Positions 46,334-54,189 of a stretch of 64,000 nucleotides of DNA are shown here, one piece after another. The notes beneath the pieces are model-generated. The model did not search any database. It saw nothing but the letters and a program-made list of their open reading frames with translations, and was not told where the DNA came from. The position numbers and the translations under genes are program-made. The first letter of the stretch is position 1; every line of letters starts with the position of its first letter. The stretch is from Acidobacteriota bacterium (GTDB taxonomy: Bacteria; Acidobacteriota; Vicinamibacteria; Vicinamibacterales; CAVVIG01). The stretch lies in assembly GCA_018268955.1 (NCBI GenBank), contig JAFDVO010000004.1:124001-188000 (forward strand), in the 5' to 3' direction.

Positions 46334-47623
46334 TCACGCGCTGAGTCGTTCTGGCGTGGCCTGGTCGCAGTCTGCCCAGAGGTACGCGTCCAGCGCGACG
46401 CGGAAGCGGCTCTCCTGCCCTGTCGGCGCCATCTCCACGACCAGGCGTTCCGAGTCCGCCGGCAGTCCGCTTCGTGCCATCGCGCTTTGCACGAAGGTCG
46501 GCGCGCTCACCTCGAACGGCTCCTTCGCGTCCACGGCCGCATCCCGAATGGCGTTCGCCAGCATCGTTGCGAGGTCGCCCAGGACCGCAACCGATGAGCG
46601 GATGTCGGTGTCGCCGGCCTTCGACGCGAGCTGGCGAATCAGGTCGGTGGTGCTCTGGACCGCGAGGCGCACCCCCAGCTCACCTGCCTTGACGGTGATG
46701 ATGGCGTGCGCACCGAGGATGTCGGAAGGCCCGGCATCGCGCACGTCCGCGTCCGCCGAAAGCCGGGCCGTGAACACATCGGCGGTCGTGCGAACGATGA
46801 CGTCGCGGAGCGACGGGACAGCCGCGAGGAGTTGCTGCAGCGTGCCCTTGAGGTGCAAGTTGGGCAACGGGATGAAGCGGCGGAGGTCGCGCAGCACCAC
46901 CGCCGCGTTCGTGCTGCGCCCCACGACGCCGGTATAGAGGCCGCTGGCCGATTCGGTCGCGATCTCCTCCGGAGTGGCCACCTTGATGATCCCTTCCGTT
47001 CCCATCCGCTTCAGGTAGCGGCCGAGGGCCTGTGGCCCGATCGGTCCGATGTCGCGGCCGATGAGCGCCGTTGACGGCAACGCACTCCAGGCTTCGTTCA
47101 GCGCCTTGGCTCCGGTCGGCACGAGCGAGATGCGGCAATGCGGCTCGAGGATGGTGCCGAGCGTGTCGCGGAACTCCGAGTCTCCGTCAACGATCAGCGT
47201 GTGCGGTCTGCTGTCGGCCGTGTCGTCTGCTGGGGCGGCGGTGCGACCGTTGCGCAGTTGCCGTTCCACGACGTGGTGTAGCGCATCGTGCAGGCGCGCC
47301 AGCCGCACCGGCTTCAACAGGTAATCGGCGACCGACAGCTCGAGTCCGCGCATCACGGCCTCGCGAGAGCGATCGCGCGTCACCATGACGACGGGCAAGG
47401 TCCGCAGCCGCTCGTCCTGACGGATCAGGGCCACGGCCTCGAAGCCGTCCAGCACCGGCAGGTCGGTGTCGAGCATCAGCGCGTCGTAGCGCTCGTGCTC
47501 GAGGCGGTCGATTGCGTCGGTCCCGGATGCGCAGGTATCCACCTGGCACCCCTCCACCTGGTGCAGCAGGCGGGCGAGCGCGGCACTCGAGCCGGGGTCG
47601 CTGTCGCAGATCAGGATCCGCAT
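46334..47623 (-). CDS. Response regulator with two receiver-like domains and a CheX-like C-terminal domain
   Basis: A 429-residue cytoplasmic protein. The start at 47623 (MRILICD) has GAGG 7 nt upstream; a longer frame adds unrelated residues. Receiver 1 (1-121) has acidic Asp7/Asp9, phospho-acceptor Asp52 (LDTDLP) and Lys104 (LLKP). A second receiver-like segment (about 140-215, TLIVDGDSEFRDTL) lacks a clear phospho-acceptor. The last about 150 residues resemble CheX/CheC-type domains (ITVKAGELGVRLAV, VLGDLATMLANAI, FEVSAPTFVQSAM), which bind or dephosphorylate CheY. No chemotaxis genes are near. No cognate kinase is visible. Confidence 0.72.
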   Translation of the reverse strand: MRILICDSDPGSSAALARLLHQVEGCQVDTCASGTDAIDRLEHERYDALMLDTDLPVLDGFEAVALIRQDERLRTLPVVMVTRDRSREAVMRGLELSVADYLLKPVRLARLHDALHHVVERQLRNGRTAAPADDTADSRPHTLIVDGDSEFRDTLGTILEPHCRISLVPTGAKALNEAWSALPSTALIGRDIGPIGPQALGRYLKRMGTEGIIKVATPEEIATESASGLYTGVVGRSTNAAVVLRDLRRFIPLPNLHLKGTLQQLLAAVPSLRDVIVRTTADVFTARLSADADVRDAGPSDILGAHAIITVKAGELGVRLAVQSTTDLIRQLASKAGDTDIRSSVAVLGDLATMLANAIRDAAVDAKEPFEVSAPTFVQSAMARSGLPADSERLVVEMAPTGQESRFRVALDAYLWADCDQATPERLSA

Positions 47624-47810
47624 TGGCGCGCCTCGAGGGCGCAGTACCTCCTTGCCAGACCATATTCGGCAGAGATCCCCAAATGGTTGAGCCGCAAGCA
47701 GTTTGTGTAGGAACGATCCCGACGGTCGCTGTAGGACACAAACGCGTTCCAGGGACACGAACCGCGGCAACTCCGTTGAATCCAAAGCACTTCACGCCAA
47801 GCCCGGCCTT

Positions 47811-47873
47811 TGCCTGCCCTGCCCGCCTTCCTGCCTGGCGAGCCTACCCTGCCTGCCTGCCTTCCCTACCAGC
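47811..47873. repeat. Intergenic CCTGCC-type repeats
   Basis: Imperfect CCTGCC(C/T) and CCTACC units lie upstream of the GNAT gene, in the same word family as 46160-46285. Confidence 0.55.
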
Positions 47874-47901
47874 CGTGTGAGCGACAATAGCGTCACACAC
47901 G

Positions 47902-48363
47902 ATGACGACTACGTCCCTGCTACAGGTCAGGCCCGCGACGATGGCGGACCTCGACTTCCTCGTCGCCGGCAACCTGGCGATGGCGCTCGAAACGGAACAC
48001 CTGCGGCTCGACCGCGAAATCCTGCGGGAGGGTGTCCGCACCGTGCTCGAGCAGCGGGCGCCTGGCGCGTACTGGGTCGTCGAGCTCGACGGCGTGGTCG
48101 TCGGTCAGTTGATGGTGACCTACGAGTGGAGCGACTGGCGGAACCGGATTGTGTGGTGGATCCAGTCGGTCTACGTGATGCCGGACGCGCGGCAGCACGG
48201 CGTGTTCCGGCGCCTCTATACGCACGTGCGCGAGGCGGCCAAGGCTGCGGGCGCCGGGGGCGTGCGGCTCTATGTGGACACGACTAACGTCCGAGCGCAG
48301 CAGGTCTACTCAGCGCTGGGGATGAGCGGGGATCACTACCGTGTGTTCGAAGATATGTTCTGA
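47902..48363 (+). CDS. GNAT-family N-acetyltransferase
   Basis: A 153-residue acetyl-CoA-dependent acetyltransferase: VRPATMADLDFLVAGNLAMA at the start, VVELDGVVVGQLMVTYEWSDW, VYVMPDARQHGVFRRLYTHV (acetyl-CoA-binding motif A) and YVDTTNVRAQQVYSALGMSGDHYRVFEDMF. The last is typical of small-molecule acetyltransferases. Substrate unknown. It is the last backbone gene before the tRNA and island. Confidence 0.85.
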   Translation: MTTTSLLQVRPATMADLDFLVAGNLAMALETEHLRLDREILREGVRTVLEQRAPGAYWVVELDGVVVGQLMVTYEWSDWRNRIVWWIQSVYVMPDARQHGVFRRLYTHVREAAKAAGAGGVRLYVDTTNVRAQQVYSALGMSGDHYRVFEDMF

Positions 48364-48440
48364 CGGTCCGACGTTCCGACGTTCCGACGTCAGAACTCTG
48401 AATTCTGAATTCAGAGTTCCGAGTTCTGAGATCGGAACGT
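48364..48440. repeat. Intergenic GACGTTCC and CTGAATTC repeats
   Basis: Tandem GACGTTCC units are followed by CAGAACTCTGAATTCTGAATTCAGAGTTCC, an imperfect inverted array (described in parts), just after the GNAT stop codon. Confidence 0.55.
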
Positions 48441-48537
48441 TGAGGCTCTGGGCTTCGGGCGGGTCGCCTCTGGGCGACGTGCGATATGCGATGGGCGGTC
48501 GGCTCCGGGCGTGGCCATCGGCGACCAACAGTCGTAG

Positions 48538-48559
48538 GCGGAAGGCTTCAGCCTTCCGC
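48538..48559. repeat. Palindromic GCGGAAGGCT...AGCCTTCCGC element
   Basis: A perfect 10-bp inverted repeat (48538-48547 with 48550-48559) resembles REP-type intergenic palindromes. There is no T-run. It lies about 60 bp upstream of the tRNA gene. Confidence 0.55.
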
Positions 48560-48621
48560 GAATGGCTGTCGCCCGCATGGGCTAGAATGAGGAGTTCCCG
48601 CGGCGCCAGTCGCGGACGGGT

Positions 48622-48698
48622 CGGGGCGTAGCGCAGCCTGGTAGCGCACCTGCCTTGGGCGCAGGGGGTCGCTGGTTCGAATCCAGTCGCCCCGACCA
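48622..48698 (+). tRNA. tRNA-Pro (anticodon TGG)
   Basis: A full 77-nt cloverleaf with encoded CCA. The acceptor stem CGGGGCG pairs with CGCCCCG. The D-arm is GCGC/GCGC. The anticodon stem CCTGC/GCAGG has loop CTTGGGC, giving anticodon TGG at 48656-48658. The T-arm is GCTGG/CCAGT with TTCGAAT. The discriminator base is A. The recombinase gene lies 110 bp beyond its 3' end, facing it, so this gene is the likely attachment site of the island. Confidence 0.95.
48676..48698 (+). other. Probable attachment site (att core) at the tRNA-Pro 3' end
   Basis: Islands with tyrosine recombinases usually integrate into tRNA 3' ends (T-loop to CCA), and the recombinase gene begins right beside this one. 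The exact core cannot be seen because the matching downstream copy lies outside the window. Confidence 0.5.
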
Positions 48699-48808
48699 AA
48701 ATTCTTAGCGTTTTAGAACGCTTGTGAATCTGGCGAACGTGGATCGAGCGTCGGCTGACAATTGGCTGACAATCGGTAGCGTGCCAACCCTGCTCGGTCT
48801 GCATTCCT

Positions 48809-50212
48809 TCACCCAATCTGAGCGGTCGCTTCATCATGGTGCTGGACGCGATTGACGCGTCGTTCGCGCGCCTGGCGCATCGACTCGGCCAGGGAGCTCG
48901 CACGAGCGTTCATGTAGCGCTGCGTCGTCGTGATGCTGGAGTGCCCGGCGAGCAGCTGCAGCTCGTGAACGGGAACGCCATCGTCCGCCAACCGTGACAA
49001 CGCCTCGTGTCGGAGGTCGTGCCAGTGAAGGTCGATCTGCGCGAGCGCCTTCCGGTTGGACACCCGCTTGCCGCTGCCGACTCGCGTCGGCTTGATGCCG
49101 TTCGCCAGCAGGAGCAGCGTCTCCCAGGCTGACTTCAGGCTGGCCACGTACGCGCCGGTCGTTGCCTCGCCGAACACGTACGCATCCGGTCCGAGGAATG
49201 CACGCCGGCGCAAGAGCTTCTCCAGCCGGCTGCCTGCCTCGAACGGAATGACACGTGCGACTTCGGTCTTCGAGTGCTCCTTGAGAATCCGGATCCAGCG
49301 ATGTCGCCACTCGACCTGCTTGTTCTGGATCTTGAGCATCTCGCCACGACGGCAGCCCGTGTCGAGGGCGCCGATGATTCGGTCGCGCATCTCGTCACCA
49401 GTGGTCAGCTTGACCTCCGGATTCCAGATGTGACCGCGAACGATCGCGCTGCACAGCGGTCGGGAGATCTTGAACGCTGCCGCGATGTCTCGTTGCTCGA
49501 TGCCGGCTTTGGCTCGTGCTCGGATCTCGTTGACATCGTCCCAGGTCAGCTTCGCCATGCTGCGCGTAGGTTCGTTTAGAAGCTTGCACGCCTCCAAGAG
49601 CCGTTGTTCCTCGGCCTCAGACACGCGCCGCTCTCGCCGGCGTTCGCTCTTCGCAGGGATTCTGACGCCGCGAGGATGGAACGCCGTCTTCGTGAGGAGA
49701 TCGCGACCGATCGCCCAGTTGCAGACGTGACGCAACCGAGCCAGGTAGCGATTGGTGGTCGCAATCGCGCGGTTCGCGTACCGAGCCTTGAAGTCTTCGA
49801 TCGCGTCGGGGCGTTCGAGCGCCGTCGCCGGCAGCGTGCCGAGTTGAGCTCTGAGAACGTTCAGTTGGCTCAGCATGCCCGCTCGGCTCTTGAGCGGCTC
49901 GACCTCGACGTAGCGTGTGCGATACAGCTTCAGCAGGTCGGCCACCGTCGTCGGTCGTTCGAACTTCGTCTCGCGTTCGATCGGCACGCGGGGATCTTTC
50001 CCGGAGACGATCTCGGCGATGAACTTCGGTTCCCAGACCTTCTCGGCTTCCTGCTTGGACGTCACCGGTGCTGTCGCCCCTCGCGCCAGGGCGAAGTCGT
50101 CCACGGGCATTCGGTAGCGTCGATGTTTGTGCATGACATCCAGCCACCACGGATGCTCGCAGCGCGGGCTCGTCTTGCAGCCTTTGCTGCGACACGGCTT
50201 TCGAACAGCCAT
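48809..50212 (-). CDS. Tyrosine recombinase/integrase with an internal HTH insertion
   Basis: A 467-residue site-specific recombinase. The N-terminus has a Cys/His cluster (C7, C12, C18, H20). A core-binding domain spans about 85-185. The catalytic domain has Arg288 (TGCRRGEM), Lys315 (HSKT), His398-x2-Arg401 (HDLRH), His424 (LAGHSS) and the nucleophile Tyr433 (QRYMN), so it should be active. Residues about 222-262 are an unusual insertion resembling a resolvase/HNH-associated HTH (LTWDDVNEIRARAKAG, QRDIAAAFKISR, IVRGHIW). It is directed toward the tRNA-Pro and follows the excisionase-like gene by 17 bp. Confidence 0.9.
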   Translation of the reverse strand: MAVRKPCRSKGCKTSPRCEHPWWLDVMHKHRRYRMPVDDFALARGATAPVTSKQEAEKVWEPKFIAEIVSGKDPRVPIERETKFERPTTVADLLKLYRTRYVEVEPLKSRAGMLSQLNVLRAQLGTLPATALERPDAIEDFKARYANRAIATTNRYLARLRHVCNWAIGRDLLTKTAFHPRGVRIPAKSERRRERRVSEAEEQRLLEACKLLNEPTRSMAKLTWDDVNEIRARAKAGIEQRDIAAAFKISRPLCSAIVRGHIWNPEVKLTTGDEMRDRIIGALDTGCRRGEMLKIQNKQVEWRHRWIRILKEHSKTEVARVIPFEAGSRLEKLLRRRAFLGPDAYVFGEATTGAYVASLKSAWETLLLLANGIKPTRVGSGKRVSNRKALAQIDLHWHDLRHEALSRLADDGVPVHELQLLAGHSSITTTQRYMNARASSLAESMRQARERRVNRVQHHDEATAQIG

Positions 50213-50229
50213 ACGGGTCCTCCTTTTGG

Positions 50230-50499
50230 TTATGCGACTTTCGTTGGAGCTCCTCGACGGAGCCAGTCGAGGACATCTGCGGGATGAAACCTCCTTCCTC
50301 TGGCGCCGATGCGTTGCGATCGGAGCAGTCCGCGCCAGTATGCGCGACGAACCGTCTCTTCGTGACAGCCGACGAACTTGGCCACCTCGCGAGCGTTCAG
50401 CAGCCGGTTCGGCAGCCCCTCCGACTCGTACGCTGCCGCCTCCTCCGCGACTCGATTCTCGACTCCATCAGGTTCCGGATACGAATACTCGTTCCTCAT
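50230..50499 (-). CDS. HTH (MerR/AlpA-like) excisionase-type protein
   Basis: An 89-residue protein. ATG 50499 is chosen because GGAGGAGG lies immediately upstream. The C-terminal half is a MerR-like winged helix of the excisionase type (NRLLNAREVAKFVGCHEETVRRAYWRGLL, then RRFHPADVLDWLRRG). The N-terminal about 35 residues are acidic. It lies 17 bp upstream of the recombinase gene on the same strand, the usual place for a recombination-directionality factor or regulator. Confidence 0.82.
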   Translation of the reverse strand: MRNEYSYPEPDGVENRVAEEAAAYESEGLPNRLLNAREVAKFVGCHEETVRRAYWRGLLRSQRIGARGRRFHPADVLDWLRRGAPTKVA

Positions 50500-50520
50500 A
50501 GCCTCCTCCGAGGATCCACG

Positions 50521-50563
50521 CCGGTCGGCGCCTCGCCTGAAAGCCGGCGAAGGCGGCGACCGG
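50521..50563 (-). promoter_or_regulatory. Long imperfect hairpin upstream of the excisionase-like gene
   Basis: About 17 bp of imperfect stem (50521-50537 with 50546-50563, two single-base bulges) and an 8-nt loop lie about 20 bp upstream of the start codon in the transcript leader. It may be a regulatory leader structure or a protein-binding site. Confidence 0.45.
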
Positions 50564-51440
50564 CGCACAGGGTGCCGCACCTCGCGAAGGTGCAGATACC
50601 GAAGTTGTTGGGAACGGCGAGCCGGGAGGCCCCGCGCGGGAGTGAAGGACCTGAGGTCGATCACCGATCCGGCGGCCGGCTCGGAGGCCCGGCGGCAGGA
50701 GGGACCTGAGGCCGCTCATGCCTTTCCGGGTTTGAGCCGATGACTATCCGTCAGCTTCTACTCCGTGACGGTGTCGGCGGACCAGCGCCCGCCAGGTCGG
50801 CTCGTGGGTCAGTTTCGACGCCCGGGGGCTGTGCCCGCGGGCTATCGTCTGCCTCCAGGCACCGCGTCGACATCTCGCATATCGAGGATGCCGTTCGCAG
50901 CTGCCCTCAGTACGATGGAGTCACCGGCCCATCGGTGGTGTGATCCGGTGCAGTGGGCCCTGAGGGCGTACTGCAATGGTCAGCGAGGTCGTTCAGTGCC
51001 GGTTGCCTCGAGTAGCCTCTTGCCGTCTCAGGCTGTCCCGCGCCGGCTGCGACCTTCTTCCACCGTCCCGGTGATCGGGTGCTTCATGCTGGTGCTCTGA
51101 GAGCGACGAGCGCGAAGCAGGCTCCACGCTGATCTAAGACCGAACGTGGAGTGTGGCGACTAATCGCCACTGACGAATGGATTGAAGTTACGCTCGTCGT
51201 CGATGCGTGTCAAGTCGATCGACGACAGTCGACAGAGAACGACTGTCGCGCTTCTCGCGACTCCGCGACGCTCATCGAACTCCGTGCATCGATGTGCCGC
51301 GTCTTGGCCTCGACGCAGGCCTTGACGGCAACCTGCGAAAAGGACGTCGACCGTCGAGCACGCTGGCGGCGTCGCGGCGTTCATTCTTGTCGTATCGATG
51401 CGAACGGAGAGTGTTGTGGTCGACCCCCTCCTTCCTCGAT
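50564..51440. other. Unassigned 0.88-kb stretch with two stem-loops
   Basis: No open frame here has recognisable family features. Two perfect hairpins stand out: 51153-51159 with 51164-51170 (GTGGCGA, loop CTAA), and 51223-51231 with 51240-51248 (CGACAGTCG, 8-nt loop). The stretch follows the 3' end of the minus-strand 51441-52826 gene, so one hairpin may end that transcript, though neither has a T-run. It could also hold degraded island genes. Confidence 0.4.
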
Positions 51441-52826
51441 TCATTTTCGAGGCTCGAAGCTGTCCGGCACCTGCAATTCAACACCAAATGGCAGAGACAC
51501 AATTCCATGCCTCTCCTCGTTTCGCGGACGGGATTGTTGCCAATCGTCCAACCCCGCGTCCGCTCTCTTCACCGCTGTGAACGCTTCGTCTGCCGTCTGC
51601 GCTTCCCGGATGGCACCGCTCAACGTCAGTAACGGCTCTGCCAAGTTCACGGCTACAGGGCCTAACTCTGTATCGACGATGGTTGAACCGTCTTCAGCCG
51701 CAGCAGTACGCCGGATGCGTTCCCGGAATTCAACGTCAGCGCTCTCGAACAACCGCGCCCTTTCGTTTACGGTCGCTGCAGGTCGACGTCCGCGAACTGA
51801 CCTCTCGCGACGTTCCTGCACAGACACTGCGACCGCGAGAGCATTCCGTGGCATGTGAAGCCCTCGAAAGAGTCCGAACAGATGCGCAGAAACGATTTCC
51901 ACTGCAGCATCCGGAGACAACTGCGGTGGAGAGTCGTCCTTTTGATTCCACGCTCTCACTTGCATCCGCCGCGTCCACGCTTCTCGGCCACCAGGATTGA
52001 CGCGCGTGGCGACGACTATATGTCGCGGAATGCTCACGGTCGACCCACGCACCTTGACGATGATGTTCCGCGCTTGTTTCGACCAAGCGATCGGACACGT
52101 CTGAAGATTGGTCAGCGGCCGGCGGTTCCCTTTGGACTCAGCTACTGCCCACTCGAGCGCTCCTGGCGCCTGTGTCGTGGGCCGAAGCGCCAGATAGTCT
52201 GGGCACAATCTCGAGCCACTACGAGGTCGTCGTAAGGTCGTTACGATGCTACGAGGGAATGCCGGATGCCAAGCGGACCGGTCGACCACCTGGGCGGCAT
52301 TCGCGTAAAACGCACTTACGGGAGCCACCCAGCGATATCCTTCCGACGCAAGTACGTGGCGAGTCCCGGCGACTCCCAGCATCCAAGAGAGAACGCTCTT
52401 CCACTGGCGCTCGCTGCGACCAGCCTCCGTGCGTACAGCCAGAAGCTCTCTGCCCGACCGACGGACGACTTCGATGAGAAACGGGGGCCAGCCGATGAAC
52501 GAAGAGCCTACAGCGGCGGGCAGCGAGGGTACCCAGTCCGCAAGTAGATGTCCGGCAATCTGACTCGTGTCCAAGGGCAAGAACGTTTGAGTGCTTGCGC
52601 CGACGCCCCAAAACTCGACTAAGGTAGGAATCGCGACCTCCTCTAGCTGGTCGTTCTTCGATCGCAGCCGTCGTGGCACCGCACGACCGCACGAGAGCGC
52701 AAACCCCTTGATCGATCCATCACCGAATCCGAATCGATCCGCTGACTTGTCGCTGCTGCGGTTTGGCGTTCGAGTACCGGCGAGGAGTTTCCCAACCGAG
52801 CTCGAGTTGCCGTTTCCCAGCGACAT
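51441..52826 (-). CDS. Hypothetical protein with PD-(D/E)XK-like signature
   Basis: A 461-residue protein with no confident family. The ATG at 52826 overlaps the upstream gene by 107 nt; a GTG at 52679 would avoid overlap and give 412 residues, and no good ribosome-binding site decides between them. The middle region contains CPDYLALRP and, about 15 residues later, WAVAESKGN, spaced like the Pro-Asp and Glu-x-Lys of PD-(D/E)XK nucleases; the following residues contain the predicted strand IIVKVRG. Base composition is lower in GC than the backbone. It lies immediately after the DUF4062 gene on the same strand, so they are probably one operon. Confidence 0.6.
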   Translation of the reverse strand: MSLGNGNSSSVGKLLAGTRTPNRSSDKSADRFGFGDGSIKGFALSCGRAVPRRLRSKNDQLEEVAIPTLVEFWGVGASTQTFLPLDTSQIAGHLLADWVPSLPAAVGSSFIGWPPFLIEVVRRSGRELLAVRTEAGRSERQWKSVLSWMLGVAGTRHVLASEGYRWVAPVSAFYANAAQVVDRSAWHPAFPRSIVTTLRRPRSGSRLCPDYLALRPTTQAPGALEWAVAESKGNRRPLTNLQTCPIAWSKQARNIIVKVRGSTVSIPRHIVVATRVNPGGREAWTRRMQVRAWNQKDDSPPQLSPDAAVEIVSAHLFGLFRGLHMPRNALAVAVSVQERRERSVRGRRPAATVNERARLFESADVEFRERIRRTAAAEDGSTIVDTELGPVAVNLAEPLLTLSGAIREAQTADEAFTAVKRADAGLDDWQQSRPRNEERHGIVSLPFGVELQVPDSFEPRK

Positions 52827-53895
52827 CAGCGCCCAGCCTGAACTTTGTGATTCGCGCGATTCGGCCGCTGCCAACCAAAGCCTCTGCCAAAAGTAGTTGA
52901 GCAATCGCTCGGAAGATCTCGTCCGGAATCTTTTCCTTGCGAAGAGATGCGAGTGGGTCTCCAAGATCGGCCATGAAATCCATCTGCTGCTCACTCAATG
53001 GGTTCTGCTCGTCGAGCAGTGCGACTCGAATCGCAATCTCAGTGAGATCGTCAGGTGTTTTCTTGCCCAGCGCCACGTCCAGCAGAGAATCTCGCTGCGC
53101 CTCTCTGCGCTCAAGCGAGATTCGATATGCCCGTGACGTTGATGCAGTCGTAGTCACTTCAATATCCGTGACTCGCACAGCTTGGCTGCGTCCGTGCCAC
53201 GTGAACTGGCCGTCGAAGCTGCTCCATCGTTCGCCGGCCATCTGATCAAGCGCGTGACTGACGTCCCTACTTCGCACCTTAGCAGCGACCACAATCTGTT
53301 CTTTGGTTTCGCTCACCGACGACGCGCGGAACACGACATTACCCAACTTGCACCAAGGCGCCAGGTCCTCAGCAGCGATCCGCTCAAGGCGACGGACCAC
53401 GGCCGCGGGCAGATCTCCGGCCGCGACGATCGGTGCCGTGTGGAACTGCCACACTTCTTCGAGGAATGCCTGTTGACGACCTTCGCGGTCCGGCACATCG
53501 AGCGGGTAGACGCTGATGCGGAGACCGTGCTCTTCGGCAAACAGGTATTCGGTGTGAGTGGCGGAAAAGCGCGTCGGCAATAGCCGACCGTACCGTTGTC
53601 CCAAAATGCCGACGTACACAGTACTCGACGCAACTTCAGCGGTGTACGCGTCGTTAGGGTCGCCGTCACGGCCACCGAACTCCTCAAACCAAACGGGCTC
53701 GGCGCCAAGGGTTCGAATCGCCTGGGCGACTGCTTTTCGCTCTGTCTTCAGTTCATCCATCACGCTCGATATGAATATGCGTTGGTCCCGCGCCCAATGC
53801 TGAATCTCGTTCGACGACGGAAGTTCTGCCGCGGCAGCGAGATCGATCGTCAGTGGCTCTGCGTCGCCGTCTCGATCACGTGACCTGTTTCGCAT
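52720..53895 (-). CDS. DUF4062 (TIR-like/deoxyribosyltransferase-fold) protein
   Basis: A 391-residue protein. The start at 53895 (MRNRSRD) is preceded by GGAG at 6 nt; longer frames would overlap the divergent zinc-ribbon gene. Residues about 35-140 are a DUF4062 domain: QRIFISSVMDELKTERKAV, LGAEPVWFEEFGG, DAYTAEVASSTVYVGILGQRYG and ATHTEYLFAEEHGLRISVY. This domain is related in fold to TIR and nucleoside-deoxyribosyltransferase domains and often starts multidomain conflict or signalling proteins. The rest (about 150-391) is not recognised. It is likely paired with the downstream nuclease-like gene. Confidence 0.78.
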   Translation of the reverse strand: MRNRSRDRDGDAEPLTIDLAAAAELPSSNEIQHWARDQRIFISSVMDELKTERKAVAQAIRTLGAEPVWFEEFGGRDGDPNDAYTAEVASSTVYVGILGQRYGRLLPTRFSATHTEYLFAEEHGLRISVYPLDVPDREGRQQAFLEEVWQFHTAPIVAAGDLPAAVVRRLERIAAEDLAPWCKLGNVVFRASSVSETKEQIVVAAKVRSRDVSHALDQMAGERWSSFDGQFTWHGRSQAVRVTDIEVTTTASTSRAYRISLERREAQRDSLLDVALGKKTPDDLTEIAIRVALLDEQNPLSEQQMDFMADLGDPLASLRKEKIPDEIFRAIAQLLLAEALVGSGRIARITKFRLGADVAGKRQLELGWETPRRYSNAKPQQRQVSGSIRIR

Positions 53896-53941
53896 CAACG
53901 ACTCCAGAATCAGCGTACACTCGTTCCGCACAGGAAGCAGC

Positions 53942-54091
53942 ATGCGACCAGCGACAATCGTTTGCAAGGAATGCGGTTATCAGGAGCGCATGCAAATCAT
54001 GACCGAGGATGAGAAGCGAGATCCGCGAATACCGAAATCGCCGATCCGATGCAAGCGGTGCGGTAGTTCGAGCGTGCTCGTCCGACATTAA
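53942..54091 (+). CDS. Tiny zinc-ribbon protein
   Basis: A 49-residue protein with two CxxC pairs (VCKECGY near residue 8 and RCKRCGS near residue 37), spaced like a zinc ribbon. ATG 53942 has ACAGGA upstream at a good distance. It is divergent from the DUF4062 gene, 46 bp from that gene's start, so the gap must hold both promoters. Many such ribbons are nucleic-acid-binding; the role here is unknown. Confidence 0.6.
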   Translation: MRPATIVCKECGYQERMQIMTEDEKRDPRIPKSPIRCKRCGSSSVLVRH

Positions 54092-54189
54092 CGATGGGCT
54101 CACATCTCCAATCACAAGAGGTTGGAGCTCGATTACTGGGCGCCGAGGGCGGAATCCAGTTCCGGAGGGCGCGACGTGTCGCAATCGCC

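Noticed and set aside
51151-51858. Plus-strand 235-codon frame
   Set aside because: It overlaps the minus-strand 51441-52826 gene, whose product looks more protein-like (PD...ExK pattern, hydrophobic strands), and it shows no family features.
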